Below, in pieces: positions 43,685-52,767 of a stretch of 64,000 nt of DNA. This DNA is from Brachyspira hampsonii (GTDB lineage: Bacteria; Spirochaetota; Brachyspiria; Brachyspirales; Brachyspiraceae): assembly GCF_001746205.1 (NCBI RefSeq), contig NZ_MDCO01000006.1, forward strand, positions 62,001-126,000. Direction: 5' to 3'. Both the position numbers and the translations under genes were made by a program. The notes below the pieces were generated by a model. That model did no database searches. It was not told where the DNA came from and was given only the letters and a program-made list of their open reading frames with translations. Position 1 is the first letter of the stretch, and each line of letters begins with the position of its first letter.

Positions 43685-44422
43685 ATGGTTTATGAAATAT
43701 TTTCTAACAAACTTTCAATAGGCATCATATCTTATGTTGTATTTATAATATCAGCAAGTACGCATGAATATTCTCATGCCAGAACAGCATTTATGTTTGG
43801 AGATAGAACTGCTATGAGGCTTGGAAGGCTTACTCTAAATCCTTTAGCTCATATTGATATATTTGGAAGTGTAGTTCTTCCAATAATTGCTGCTGTTACA
43901 GGTATTCCTGTTATAGGCTGGATGAAAGCTGTTCCTGTTAATCCGCATAATTTTAATAATTTTGAAAGAGATCAGGCTTTGGTATCATTTGCAGGTCCTT
44001 TTGCTAATCTTATTATAGCATCTATAGCATTTATTATAATGAAAATACTGACATTTACTGCTGACGGTACTTTTATTATATATAAAATAATGATGTTCTT
44101 ACAAGAGAATAATAACGGATTATCAAATTTTCTGCTCAATGCTTTGCCTATAATTCTTACAATGTTATTTATGTTTTATATGATTAATATAATGCTTATG
44201 TTTTTTAATTTATTGCCTTTTCCGCCATTAGACGGAGGCTGGATATTAAGGTTTTTCTTATCTCCAAAGGGCAAAGATACTTATGATAAAATATACCCTT
44301 ACGGATTTTTAATACTTTATGCCTTGCTTTTCTTTGGAATATTAAGAACTATATTGGCATTTATACAGACTATATCTCAGCATTTATTGGGAAAGAGTAT
44401 TAATATTATATTTTCTATATAA
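43685..44422 (+). CDS. Site-2 protease family (M50) zinc metalloprotease
   Basis: 245 residues with several helices. The zinc site STHEYSHARTAFMFGDRTAM supplies HEYSH (HExxH) and NLLPFPPLDGGWILRFFLS the conserved PPLDGG motif near residue 185. This is the short, PDZ-less form of M50 protease. Such enzymes cut transmembrane regulators or signal-peptide remnants; the substrate is unknown. AAGGAAACAGATA precedes the ATG. The gene converges with an envelope operon, with only 6 bases between the stop codons. Confidence 0.9.
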   Translation: MVYEIFSNKLSIGIISYVVFIISASTHEYSHARTAFMFGDRTAMRLGRLTLNPLAHIDIFGSVVLPIIAAVTGIPVIGWMKAVPVNPHNFNNFERDQALVSFAGPFANLIIASIAFIIMKILTFTADGTFIIYKIMMFLQENNNGLSNFLLNALPIILTMLFMFYMINIMLMFFNLLPFPPLDGGWILRFFLSPKGKDTYDKIYPYGFLILYALLFFGILRTILAFIQTISQHLLGKSINIIFSI

Positions 44423-44428
44423 TATTTT

Positions 44429-45319
44429 TTATCTATTTAAACTCCACCAGCTGCCTTTAGGAGAATAGAACATATATTCTATGGCAAAATTGAATGTTGA
44501 TGTATTTGGAGCATTGCCTTTTCCATATACTGTTTTCTGATATGATACTGTCATATATAAAAAGTCTGATATTGTAGCTTTAAATTTTACAAATATGTCT
44601 AAATAAGAAAGAGTTGATTGTTTGGTATATGGAAATATATAATTAACTCCTGTATATAGGGTGATAAAAGGAGAAGTGATTATTTCTACGCCTCCGGATA
44701 TTTCACCTGTATTAAGAATATCTTTTAATAAATTATCTCTAGTATCAAATGTATAGCAAAAGAAGAAATTAAGAGGTATTACTTTAGGAATTCCAGCAAA
44801 CATTATTGTGGTATATAGATTAAAAGGGTCTTTAATATCTGAATATATATGATTATTCTTCATAAAACTATAACTTAATCCTACTTTAACTCCTATAGAT
44901 AAATACCAATCCAAGAGTGTGGCTTTCATAGTGGCATTAATAGAATCAAAATTAAAATCATCTGTCATATTTGTAGCACTAGTGATATCATTTCTCCAAT
45001 CTTGTCTTTGATATGTGAAGCTTGTTGATACTCCTAGTTCTAAATATTTAATAGGTCTTACTTTGAAATAAGGCATAAATGTAAAATATAAATCTCTTCT
45101 GCTTATATTTGGGTTATTAGGATCCAATATCTGTAATTTTCCATCAAACCAAGAATTATATTCAGAAAATATTCCGCCTATGCCAACAGAAAACATTTTA
45201 TTTTTTTCTATAAGGGGTGTTACATCAAAATCAAAGTCATTTCTTCTTGCAAAAGATATTTGAGAAAAACAGAATAATATAAAAAAGATAAAATATATAA
45301 TTGATAATCTATTTTTCAT
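44429..45319 (-). CDS. Outer-membrane barrel-like protein of unknown function
   Basis: 296 residues. Signal peptide MKNRLSIIYFIFFILFCFSQ to about FA-RRND (cleavage near 25). The rest alternates hydrophobic and polar residues with aromatic girdles (YFTFMPYFKVRPIKYLELGV; STSFTYQRQDWRND; IPLNFFFCYTFDTRDNL; LYMTVSYQKTVYGKG) and ends FAIEYMFYSPKGSWWSLNR, as in outer-membrane barrels. The family is not recognised. It is last in a four-gene operon with a SurA-like chaperone 15 bases upstream, which supports an outer-membrane role. Confidence 0.65.
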   Translation of the reverse strand: MKNRLSIIYFIFFILFCFSQISFARRNDFDFDVTPLIEKNKMFSVGIGGIFSEYNSWFDGKLQILDPNNPNISRRDLYFTFMPYFKVRPIKYLELGVSTSFTYQRQDWRNDITSATNMTDDFNFDSINATMKATLLDWYLSIGVKVGLSYSFMKNNHIYSDIKDPFNLYTTIMFAGIPKVIPLNFFFCYTFDTRDNLLKDILNTGEISGGVEIITSPFITLYTGVNYIFPYTKQSTLSYLDIFVKFKATISDFLYMTVSYQKTVYGKGNAPNTSTFNFAIEYMFYSPKGSWWSLNR

Positions 45320-45334
45320 AATATTAGTTAATAA

Positions 45335-46408
45335 TCACTTTTTTAATAATAAATCAATATTCTTTTCTATATTGTATCGGTATCTTAGATCTGTAACTAA
45401 TATTTGATATTTTTGCTGTGTTTTAGCTTCCACCACTAAGCTGGCTAATGCTTTTTGGGCATCAGCATAAGGCAAAGAATCTATATTATACATTTTACCA
45501 TATCGCTCATAAGCCAAATTAATTTCTTCTTCTGTAGGAGCAGGTATAGTTGATCTTATGGTTTTGTTTATAAAATTGGCATTAACAGCATTTCTAGTTA
45601 AGAAATTTTCTATTGATTTAGCCTGAGGAGTTTCATAAAATCCTTCTTTTTTAGCTTCATACATCATAATTTCTCTAGCTACAAATGCTTTAAACATTCC
45701 CTCTTTAGCCTGAAGTTTTAATGCAGCCGGAATATTTGCTCCTGCTTGTTTTATAGACTCATCAAACATATTATTAAATTCTGATAAAGGTATAGTTTTT
45801 TCCTCTATAGTAACGCAAGGATCTGTATTAAGCGAATATTTCAAATTGTAATTAGTTTTTGCTGATTCTATGATTTTATCATATTCATTTCTCATACGCT
45901 CTTGAAGAATTGTTGTTTCTATTTCCATAGCAACCTGTTCATAAGTTACATTAGGACCTACAGCAGCTCTTATTCTTGATATATTATTATTAAAGAATCT
46001 TCTTTTTTCTTCATCTGTTACTACAGCAAAATCATCTGCAACTTTTTCCTGCATATAAAGCTGAGATAATTGATTATCTCTTTCTTTAGAAATTAATTTT
46101 AATACTTCTTCATCTTTATCATATCCCTCTTCAACAGCTTTTAAATATATTACTTCCTGATCTATAATTTGAGAAGCAAACTGCCATAATTGAAAATCAT
46201 TGGTAAGAAGAGCATTAACAGCTTCTTCCGGAGCTCCTCTTAAAACAGTAAGATTAGATATTTCAGACAAGCATTCTTCAACAGTCATAAGTTTTTTTAT
46301 ATTTCCTTCACCGTCTCTTATCCTAATTACCCAATTAGTATCCTCTGAATATAAGAAAGAAGAAAATAATACTATACAAAAAATTGAAAAAAATATTTTT
46401 TTTATCAT
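45335..46408 (-). CDS. SurA-like periplasmic chaperone, without a visible PPIase domain
   Basis: 357 residues. Signal MIKKIFFSIFCIVLFSSFLY. The protein is helical and resembles SurA/PrsA-type N-domains twice: FQLWQFASQIIDQEVIYLKA followed by VEEGYDKDEEVLK near 75, and MFKAFVAREIMMYEAKKEGF followed by YETPQAKSIENFL near 235. No parvulin PPIase motif was seen, so it may be a pure chaperone. It presumably helps fold outer-membrane proteins such as the downstream barrel gene. It lies 25 bases after the small membrane protein. Confidence 0.72.
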   Translation of the reverse strand: MIKKIFFSIFCIVLFSSFLYSEDTNWVIRIRDGEGNIKKLMTVEECLSEISNLTVLRGAPEEAVNALLTNDFQLWQFASQIIDQEVIYLKAVEEGYDKDEEVLKLISKERDNQLSQLYMQEKVADDFAVVTDEEKRRFFNNNISRIRAAVGPNVTYEQVAMEIETTILQERMRNEYDKIIESAKTNYNLKYSLNTDPCVTIEEKTIPLSEFNNMFDESIKQAGANIPAALKLQAKEGMFKAFVAREIMMYEAKKEGFYETPQAKSIENFLTRNAVNANFINKTIRSTIPAPTEEEINLAYERYGKMYNIDSLPYADAQKALASLVVEAKTQQKYQILVTDLRYRYNIEKNIDLLLKK

Positions 46409-46433
46409 AATAAAACAATTCCTAAACTATAAA

Positions 46434-46841
46434 TCAAAAATCTTCATCATCATTTTCAGTGAAATCATCTTTTTTTCTATTTTTACCGGTAAATATGGCA
46501 AATATAGATTTAAATATATTAATAATGCTAAAGTTATTAGATATATTTGAAGTCATTGAACTAAAATTACTAATGCTGCTGGATAAATTATTAAAAGAAT
46601 CATGGATACTGTCTAATGTTAGTTTAACCTTATTAGCTTCATCATCTACTGTATTTGCAATGCTTCCTATTTTTTCACTAATAGATTCGATATTTTCTAG
46701 TATTCTATCGAATCTATTAGTAAATCTAAAATAACCTGCAAGTAAAACAAAAAATATAGCTAAAACTAATATTAATATAGAAATGGCTATAAAAGCTAAA
46801 GATATAGCTATAACATTAATTTGAAATGTAATATCCTGCAT
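46434..46841 (-). CDS. Small membrane protein with coiled coil (DUF948-like)
   Basis: 135 residues. Two-helix hydrophobic N-terminus (residues 8-37, VIAISLAFIAISILILVLAI), then a Ser/Asn-rich amphipathic region (FDRILENIESISEKIGSIAN, then TVDDEANKVKLTLDSIHDSF) and an acidic tail DDFTENDDEDF. The layout matches DUF948 proteins, which often sit beside YtxH. It is 8 bases after the YtxH gene, so the pair is co-transcribed. No biochemical role is known. Confidence 0.65.
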   Translation of the reverse strand: MQDITFQINVIAISLAFIAISILILVLAIFFVLLAGYFRFTNRFDRILENIESISEKIGSIANTVDDEANKVKLTLDSIHDSFNNLSSSISNFSSMTSNISNNFSIINIFKSIFAIFTGKNRKKDDFTENDDEDF

Positions 46842-46849
46842 GTTAATTA

Positions 46850-47116
46850 TTATTCTTCAACAGTTTCTTCAGAATCTTTTTTCTTTCTTTTTTCAAAGAA
46901 ATCATTTGTTTTTTCTTTTCCTTTTTCAACTAATTCTGAAGTTTTTAATACGCTTCTATGATAAATATCATCTACTTTATATTTAATATTATCCATAGTT
47001 TCTTTAATATCTTCTCTAGTTTCTTCTCCGGCTTTTGGTGCAAATAATACTCCCAAAGCAAGACCTGCAGTTAAGCCAAATAAAAATGAAAACATACCTG
47101 ATACTTCTCTAGACAT
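46850..47116 (-). CDS. YtxH-domain membrane protein
   Basis: 88 residues. FLFGLTAGLALGVLFAPKAG is the YtxH helix and GEETREDIKETMDNIKYKVD the conserved charged segment. It starts the four-gene operon that continues with the DUF948-like, SurA-like and barrel genes. YtxH proteins are small, often stress-related membrane proteins. An AGGAGG lies 7 bases before the ATG, and a good promoter lies upstream. Confidence 0.85.
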   Translation of the reverse strand: MSREVSGMFSFLFGLTAGLALGVLFAPKAGEETREDIKETMDNIKYKVDDIYHRSVLKTSELVEKGKEKTNDFFEKRKKKDSEETVEE

Positions 47117-47468
47117 AATAATATCCTCCTAGTTGTTACATAACTTATCTTTAATATTAAATTTAATTTACATTTTTGTCAACTAATCAAAAATGCTTTT
47201 CTAATATAAAAACTAGAAATAAAGTAATAAGTAATATTGTTTTTTTATATAAAAAGCCTTAATATTAGTTTTGTAAATAATGCTAATAAAATTTTTTAAA
47301 ATATAAGTTTATCACTAGTAAATAATATAAAGCATTAAATTGGCAGATTATTGCTGTTATTAATGTAAGCGGATCATATCAAATATATATTAATTAAACA
47401 TATAAAAATTATGAGTATATGATAACTTATTTAAGTTTACAATTTTTATTATAATAATAGGAGCTATT
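47117..47468. promoter_or_regulatory. Divergent promoter region with sigma-70 boxes on the minus strand
   Basis: 352 AT-rich bases between the YtxH operon (-) and a thioesterase gene (+). Minus-strand TTGACA at 47178-47183 with TAATAT at 47154-47159 (18-base spacer) lies 38 bases before the YtxH start codon. No plus-strand promoter is clear. No hairpins, repeats or ORFs of note beyond this. Confidence 0.6.
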
Positions 47469-47981
47469 ATGGAATTAAAAGTTTTGAATAAGCAGAATAA
47501 TTCTAGAATGTGTCTTGTATGCGGATTTAAAAATGATTTGAGTTTGAAAGCAGAGTTTTATGAGTTGGAAGATAAATCATTATGTGCTTTAGTAACTTTT
47601 AAAGATGTGCATCAGGGGTATCCTTCAAGAGTTCATGGCGGTATACTTGCAGCTATTTTAGATGAAACTATAGGGAGGGCTATGATGCCTTATACAGGTG
47701 AAGATAAATGGGGTGTTACTATGACTCTTACTACAAAATATAAAAGACCTGTACCTATTAATGAAGAGATAAGAATAATAGGAAAAATCACCTCAGGGGA
47801 CGGAAGAATATTTGAAGGTGAGGGATATATACTTCTCAATGACGATAAAATTGCTGTAACTGCTAAGGGTACATATATATGTATGGGGCTTGAAAAAATT
47901 GCTGAGATGGATCCTAATAATGAAGAAGATTGGTTTGTAGAAAAAAAAGAAACTGATCCTAAAATAATAAATATACCTTAA
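47469..47981 (+). CDS. PaaI-type hotdog thioesterase
   Basis: 170 residues. A hotdog-fold protein: the opening MCLVCGFKNDLSLKAEFYEL has a small CxxC that many family members carry, then VHQGYPSRVHGGILAAILDE and TIGRAMMPYTGEDKWGVTMT, where HGG and the nearby Asp form the acyl-CoA thioesterase site of the PaaI family. Its substrate is unknown. A longer tail than usual (WFVEKKETDPKIINIP) is present. AGGAG precedes the ATG. Confidence 0.87.
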   Translation: MELKVLNKQNNSRMCLVCGFKNDLSLKAEFYELEDKSLCALVTFKDVHQGYPSRVHGGILAAILDETIGRAMMPYTGEDKWGVTMTLTTKYKRPVPINEEIRIIGKITSGDGRIFEGEGYILLNDDKIAVTAKGTYICMGLEKIAEMDPNNEEDWFVEKKETDPKIINIP

Positions 47982-48093
47982 TTTTATTAATTATTATTAT
48001 AAAGTATTATCACAATTTGACTTTGATTAATAGTTTTTGTATAATACTTTGTACTTTATTTAAATATAAAATTTATTAGCTGAAATGTAAATT

Positions 48094-49887
48094 ATGAAAG
48101 TAAATGAATTAGTATCTATATTAGTTCCTGTTTATAATATAGAAAATACAATAGAAAAAAATATCAATATATTAATAGATAAAGTTTCACCATTTTTAAT
48201 GAACTTTGAAATAATTATTTCTGATGATGGAAGCAGCGATAACTCTAAAGAAGAAATAAAAAAATTATGCTCAAACTTTCAAGAAAATAATAAAAACTCA
48301 AACTTAAAAAATATAATAGGAGTTTATGCTATAGAAAATCAGGGAAAAGGACATGCTTTAAAAAGGGCATGCGAAGTTTCTAATGGAGAGTATATAATAT
48401 TCTGCGACGGAGATATGGAAATAGATCCTTCACAATTAGAAAATTTTTTTGTGATTATGCAAAAAGAAAATGCTGATGTAGTTATAGGCTCTAAAAGACA
48501 TAAAGATTCTATAGTTAATTACTCTAATATAAGAAAATTAATATCTTTTATATATTTTATGTTTGTTAAAATATTTTTTCATCTTCCTATACAAGATACT
48601 CAGACAGGATTAAAACTTTTCAAAAGAGATGCTATCATAAATATTTTTCCGAGAATATTGGTAAAGGCTTTCGCTTATGATTTAGAAGTTTTAGCTGCAT
48701 GCAATTCAAATGGTAAAAAAATAGTATCAGCACCTGTTATAGTTAATCCAAACAGACATTTCGGATTCATTAAGTTTTCAGTATTATGGAGAACTTTTAT
48801 TGATACTTTGGCAATATTTTATAGGCTTAATATAGTACACTTTTATAGAGATTTATTTTCTGAACTTAAAGAAAAACCTCTTGTAAGTATTATAATACCT
48901 TTAAAAAAAATTAATGATTATATAAAAGAAGAAACACAGTATTTACTTGAACAGATATATACCAATTTTGAAGTGATAATACTTCCAGATAAATATACTG
49001 ATGATGAGATTAATATAGAATTATTTAAAGATGCTAGAATAAAAATTATAGAAACAGGGGAGTTTCCTCCAGCTATAAAAAGAGCAATGGGGGTGAAAAA
49101 GTCAAAAGGAAGTATATTAGCATTTTTAGATGATGATACATACCCAGAAAAAGATTGGCTTTTGAATGCATTAAGAGCTATGGAAAGTAAAAAAGTTTAT
49201 GCTCTTGGAGGACCTGCGGTAAATACACCAAAAGATAATTTCTCAAAACAGATAAGCGGACTTATTTATAGTTCAACACTTATGAGCGGAAAGCATAAGG
49301 CTAGATATATACCAGATAAGGTGCAGTATGTTAATGATTATCCAAGCTGCAATTTTATTATCACAAGAGAGCTTTATGATAGGGTAGGAGGCTTTGACAG
49401 TGAATATTGGCCTGGTGAGGATACCATACTTTGCAATAATATCATGAAAGCAAATGAAAAGATATTGTATACTCCGGAAGCATTGGTTTATCATCATAGA
49501 AGGGATTTATTTTTCGGGCATTTTAAACAGCTTAAAGGTTATGCTTGGCATAGGGGATATTTTGTAAAAAGGTTTGGAGGTAATTCTTTGAGTTTGTCTT
49601 ATTTTATACCTTCAGTATTTTTACTCTATACTATATTTGTGCCTTTTGCATTATATTTTGATTTGCCTACGCTTTTAAACAATTATATACCGGCTATCAA
49701 TAGAAATATATTTTTAGCTTTATTATTATTTCCGCATAGTTTTTATGCATTATGTCTGCTTGGAAGCTGGATTAGTACATTATCGCCTATAAAGGGTTTT
49801 TGTAAGGCTATAGGTATATTTCTATCCCATTTAACTTACGGCTTTTTCTTTATAAAAGGATTTATTAAAGGACTTATAAAAAAATAA
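48094..49887 (+). CDS. Two-domain family 2 glycosyltransferase with C-terminal helices
   Basis: 597 residues. N-terminal GT2 domain (1-240) resembles dolichyl-phosphate sugar transferases: SILVPVYNIENTIEKNINIL, IISDDGSSDNSKEEIKK, IIFCDGDMEIDPSQLENFF. A second GT2 domain (from 265) has VSIIIPLKKINDYIKEETQY, ILAFLDDDTYPEKDWLLNAL and PSCNFIITRELYDRVGGFDS followed by EYWPGEDTILCNN. Two or three helices close the protein (PSVFLLYTIFVPFALYF; FLALLLFPHSFYALCLLG). It likely builds a surface glycan or glycolipid. A fusion of two transferase domains is uncommon. Confidence 0.88.
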   Translation: MKVNELVSILVPVYNIENTIEKNINILIDKVSPFLMNFEIIISDDGSSDNSKEEIKKLCSNFQENNKNSNLKNIIGVYAIENQGKGHALKRACEVSNGEYIIFCDGDMEIDPSQLENFFVIMQKENADVVIGSKRHKDSIVNYSNIRKLISFIYFMFVKIFFHLPIQDTQTGLKLFKRDAIINIFPRILVKAFAYDLEVLAACNSNGKKIVSAPVIVNPNRHFGFIKFSVLWRTFIDTLAIFYRLNIVHFYRDLFSELKEKPLVSIIIPLKKINDYIKEETQYLLEQIYTNFEVIILPDKYTDDEINIELFKDARIKIIETGEFPPAIKRAMGVKKSKGSILAFLDDDTYPEKDWLLNALRAMESKKVYALGGPAVNTPKDNFSKQISGLIYSSTLMSGKHKARYIPDKVQYVNDYPSCNFIITRELYDRVGGFDSEYWPGEDTILCNNIMKANEKILYTPEALVYHHRRDLFFGHFKQLKGYAWHRGYFVKRFGGNSLSLSYFIPSVFLLYTIFVPFALYFDLPTLLNNYIPAINRNIFLALLLFPHSFYALCLLGSWISTLSPIKGFCKAIGIFLSHLTYGFFFIKGFIKGLIKK

Positions 49888-49890
49888 TTT

Positions 49891-50163
49891 TTAAAACTCT
49901 ATGAAATATAATTCCATTTTTTTTATTATACTTGATAGTGCTTTAACTTTTTCATCATCTTCAATATTTGATATTTGATATTTTGAAGGATTTGACTTTA
50001 TCATATCCAATAATTCAAATGATAATACAAATAGATTCTCTGTTAGAATATCATCTAATTCCATATTATCTTTTAGTAATTCATCTATTTCTACAGCATT
50101 GCACAATAAATTTTCATAATCCAAATTTTCCGTTAGTCCATTTAATTTATCATAATTTACCAT
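49891..50163 (-). CDS. Small acidic protein of unknown function
   Basis: 90 residues from the ATG at 50163 (MVNYDKLNGLTENLDYENLL), supported by AGGAG 7 bases upstream; an upstream TTG gives two or three extra residues and is less likely. It is acidic and Leu/Asp-rich, wholly helical by eye (EIDELLKDNMELDDILTENL; MIKSNPSKYQISNIEDDEKV), ending KKMELYFIEF. No family recognised. Its stop lies 3 bases from the GT2 stop on the other strand. It may be an antitoxin- or adaptor-like small protein, but nothing proves that. Confidence 0.6.
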   Translation of the reverse strand: MVNYDKLNGLTENLDYENLLCNAVEIDELLKDNMELDDILTENLFVLSFELLDMIKSNPSKYQISNIEDDEKVKALSSIIKKMELYFIEF

Positions 50164-50496
50164 AATCAAACTCCTTTTTACATATTTTACAGTATATGAA
50201 AAATATAATATAAAGTCAAGATTATGTAAATACTATATAACAAAATATTTAGTCATACTAACAATTAATTATAAAAATAAAATATAGTAATTTTGTATAT
50301 TTATATATTAAAATAATAACATGTATAACAGTAAAATATTACTTTTATAATTAATAAATTACGAAAATTTCATATATATAATTTTATCAATTACTTTTGC
50401 AATAACTATAATTATCCAGAGTTATTTTTTATTAATAGTCATAAATATTATTTTAGAATAACTCATATAAAAAATTATTATTACATATCAAAATTA
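50164..50496. other. Gene-free AT-rich region
   Basis: 333 bases, AT-rich, between the small acidic protein gene and the end of the Bmp permease operon. The start of the small protein's mRNA lies here, but no strong promoter is visible. No hairpin with a T-tract and no repeat was seen. Confidence 0.6.
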
Positions 50497-51450
50497 TTAC
50501 CTAGCCCCCTTATCATAAGGAATGCCTGATGCCTTAGGAGCCTGAGAATTTTTAGATGTAAATGCAAGCACTATTATAGTTGTAATATATGGAATCATTT
50601 TATATATGTTATTGGATATAGGAAGACTTGCAAGTATAGGTATTCCAGAATAAGCAGAGGCTAAAGTTTTCATAAGTCCAAAGAAGAAAGCGGCGTAAAG
50701 TATTTTCATAGGCTTCCACTGACCGAATATGAGTACCGCCAAAGCTAAAAATCCGTATCCTGCAACAGTAGCATTGAAGTTTGTAGAAGTAGGAATAACA
50801 AATACTAATCCTCCTAAACCTCCCAAGGCACCTGATATAGCAACACCAATATAACGCATTTTATAAACATTAATACCAACAGAATCTGCAGCCTGAGGAT
50901 ATTCTCCGCAGCTTCTTAGTCTAAGCCCAAATCTAGTTTTATAAAGAATAAACCAAGATAATGCTAATATTATAAATCCTATATATGTTGTTATATATGT
51001 GTTTTTAAAAAATAGCCCTCCTATTATAGGAATGCTTCCAAGTATAGGTACAGATTCTATTCTAAAGTTATTGACAAAACTTATTTGCTGAACAGTCTGA
51101 ATTGCTCTTGTAACATATATAGCAAAAGCAGGAGCAAATATATTTAAAGCAGTACCGCTTATAACCTGATCTGCACTCATACTAATAGCAGCATATGCAT
51201 GAAGAAGAGAAAATACAAGACCGGATAAAGCTGATATAATCATCGCTAAAAATAATGTTATCATAGGCGGAAAATTGGCACCTAATCTGCTTATGAAAAA
51301 TATTCCGGTAAAGGCTCCTATTATCATTATTCCTTCAAGAGCAATATTAACAACCCCGCTTCTCTCAGAAAACATTCCGCCTAATGCTACAAGCAAAAGC
51401 GGAATAGAAAAAAACATTGTCTGCTGTACTAAAAAATAAATTGTTTCCAT
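50497..51450 (-). CDS. Nucleoside ABC transporter permease (YufQ/NupC type)
   Basis: 317 residues, about eight to nine transmembrane helices. METIYFLVQQTMFFSIPLLL, LGGMFSERSGVVNIALEGIM, GFLALAVLIFGQWKP and the end FTSKNSQAPKASGIPYDKGA match the small permease of BMP/NupABC transporters. Last gene of the operon: lipoprotein, ATPase, (Rpn), permease, permease. It imports purine nucleosides or similar compounds with its partner. Confidence 0.92.
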   Translation of the reverse strand: METIYFLVQQTMFFSIPLLLVALGGMFSERSGVVNIALEGIMIIGAFTGIFFISRLGANFPPMITLFLAMIISALSGLVFSLLHAYAAISMSADQVISGTALNIFAPAFAIYVTRAIQTVQQISFVNNFRIESVPILGSIPIIGGLFFKNTYITTYIGFIILALSWFILYKTRFGLRLRSCGEYPQAADSVGINVYKMRYIGVAISGALGGLGGLVFVIPTSTNFNATVAGYGFLALAVLIFGQWKPMKILYAAFFFGLMKTLASAYSGIPILASLPISNNIYKMIPYITTIIVLAFTSKNSQAPKASGIPYDKGAR

Positions 51451-51489
51451 TTTAATAAAATCTCCTTTATATTTTCTATTCTTTACTAA

Positions 51490-52605
51490 TTACTCATTAG
51501 CATTCTTTTCTTCTTTTTTTATTATCTTCTTAGATATAAATCCAACGATAGATTTAAAAAGCAAAGCAAAAGCACTGAAATATATTATAGCAGATATTAT
51601 CATCTCTATAATTTCAGGAGTAAAATCATATATCTGCATATAAAAACCACCAACAGTAATATGAGCAATAAAAAGCCCAGCAATTAATATTCCTATAGGG
51701 TGAGAAAGTCCAAGCAAAGCAATAGGTATACCCATAAATCCTTCTTCTGCAAGTACATCAACAACCTCTATATGCTTTCCTACTCCAGAAAGATATAAAA
51801 GTCCGCCGCCTAATCCTGCCAAAGCTCCTGCTATAACCATAGATAGAATTATATTTCTTTTTTCGTTGATGCCTGCATATTTACTTGCATCTTTATTGAG
51901 TCCGCATGCTTTAAGCTCAAAACCGAATGTAGTTTTTGCAAGTATTATATATACTATTATTACTACAATTACAGCAATGAAAAAACCTCCGTTAGCACTT
52001 GATCCTTTGAATATCGTATTAAGCCCCATAGTAGGAATCATAGAAGAAGGAGGAATATTCTGAGACTGATTTTTAAGCATATCATAAACTGTAAGCGTAA
52101 CAAGATAATTAACCAAATACATACCGATATAATTCATCATAATACTTGAAATAACTTCATTAACATTGAAATGCGCCTTCAAAAAACCTGGTAAATAAGC
52201 CCAAATACCTCCGGCTATAAAAGAAATAAGCAAAGCAATAATCCAATGTAAAGCAGGAGGAAGAAAAGTACATTTTACGGCAACCAATACAGCAGCATAA
52301 GCCCCAACTATAAATTGACCTGGAGCTCCTATATTAAAAAGTCCGTTTTTAAAAGCGAATCCCACAGAAAGTCCTGTAAGTATCAGAGGTGTTGCCGTGT
52401 ATATAACCTGTCCCAATCCTCTGCTTCCGCCGGAAAAACCGCCTGAAAGTATTGTAATAAAGGCTGGAAAAGCATCATAAACATTACTTATAAGCAGTAT
52501 TATAAGTCCAAGAAGCAATCCTATAATAATAGCGAGAAAAGAAGAAAATATATTAATAAATCCTTCTTTCTCCAAAATACCTGCAAATTTATTTTTGAAA
52601 TCCAT
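51490..52605 (-). CDS. Nucleoside ABC transporter permease (YufP/NupB type)
   Basis: 371 residues. FSSFLAIIIGLLLGLIILLI and the motif AGFAFKNGLFNIGAPGQFIV, here VGFAFKNGLFNIGAPGQFIV, are the conserved family signature, and LLYLSGVGKHIEVVDVLAEE then GFMGIPIALLGLSHPIGILI lie near 280. It pairs with the next permease, separated by 39 bases. The ATPase subunit is upstream but an Rpn nuclease gene and 163 bases of spacer DNA lie between, so expression may have been altered. Confidence 0.92.
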   Translation of the reverse strand: MDFKNKFAGILEKEGFINIFSSFLAIIIGLLLGLIILLISNVYDAFPAFITILSGGFSGGSRGLGQVIYTATPLILTGLSVGFAFKNGLFNIGAPGQFIVGAYAAVLVAVKCTFLPPALHWIIALLISFIAGGIWAYLPGFLKAHFNVNEVISSIMMNYIGMYLVNYLVTLTVYDMLKNQSQNIPPSSMIPTMGLNTIFKGSSANGGFFIAVIVVIIVYIILAKTTFGFELKACGLNKDASKYAGINEKRNIILSMVIAGALAGLGGGLLYLSGVGKHIEVVDVLAEEGFMGIPIALLGLSHPIGILIAGLFIAHITVGGFYMQIYDFTPEIIEMIISAIIYFSAFALLFKSIVGFISKKIIKKEEKNANE

Positions 52606-52723
52606 TAATCACTCCTTTTATAACAATACATTATTAATATTTATGAAACTTGTCAGTTAGTACGCTTACAAGTTTTTTATTTCTTTATTTTTACTATAAA
52701 AAAATTATTCGCTCGCTCTAGTA

Positions 52724-52764
52724 TATGACAAATGACTCTGTCCGCCTTAGGCGAATTTGTCATA
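52724..52764. repeat. Inverted repeat with inner hairpin after the Rpn gene
   Basis: TATGACAAAT (52724-52733) pairs perfectly with ATTTGTCATA (52755-52764), and CGCC-TTA-GGCG forms an inner hairpin. It lies right after the Rpn gene stop codon on the minus strand. No immediate T-tract follows, but TTTTTTT occurs about 25 bases on. It may end Rpn transcription or mark the edge of the inserted gene. Confidence 0.5.
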
Positions 52765-52767
52765 TGC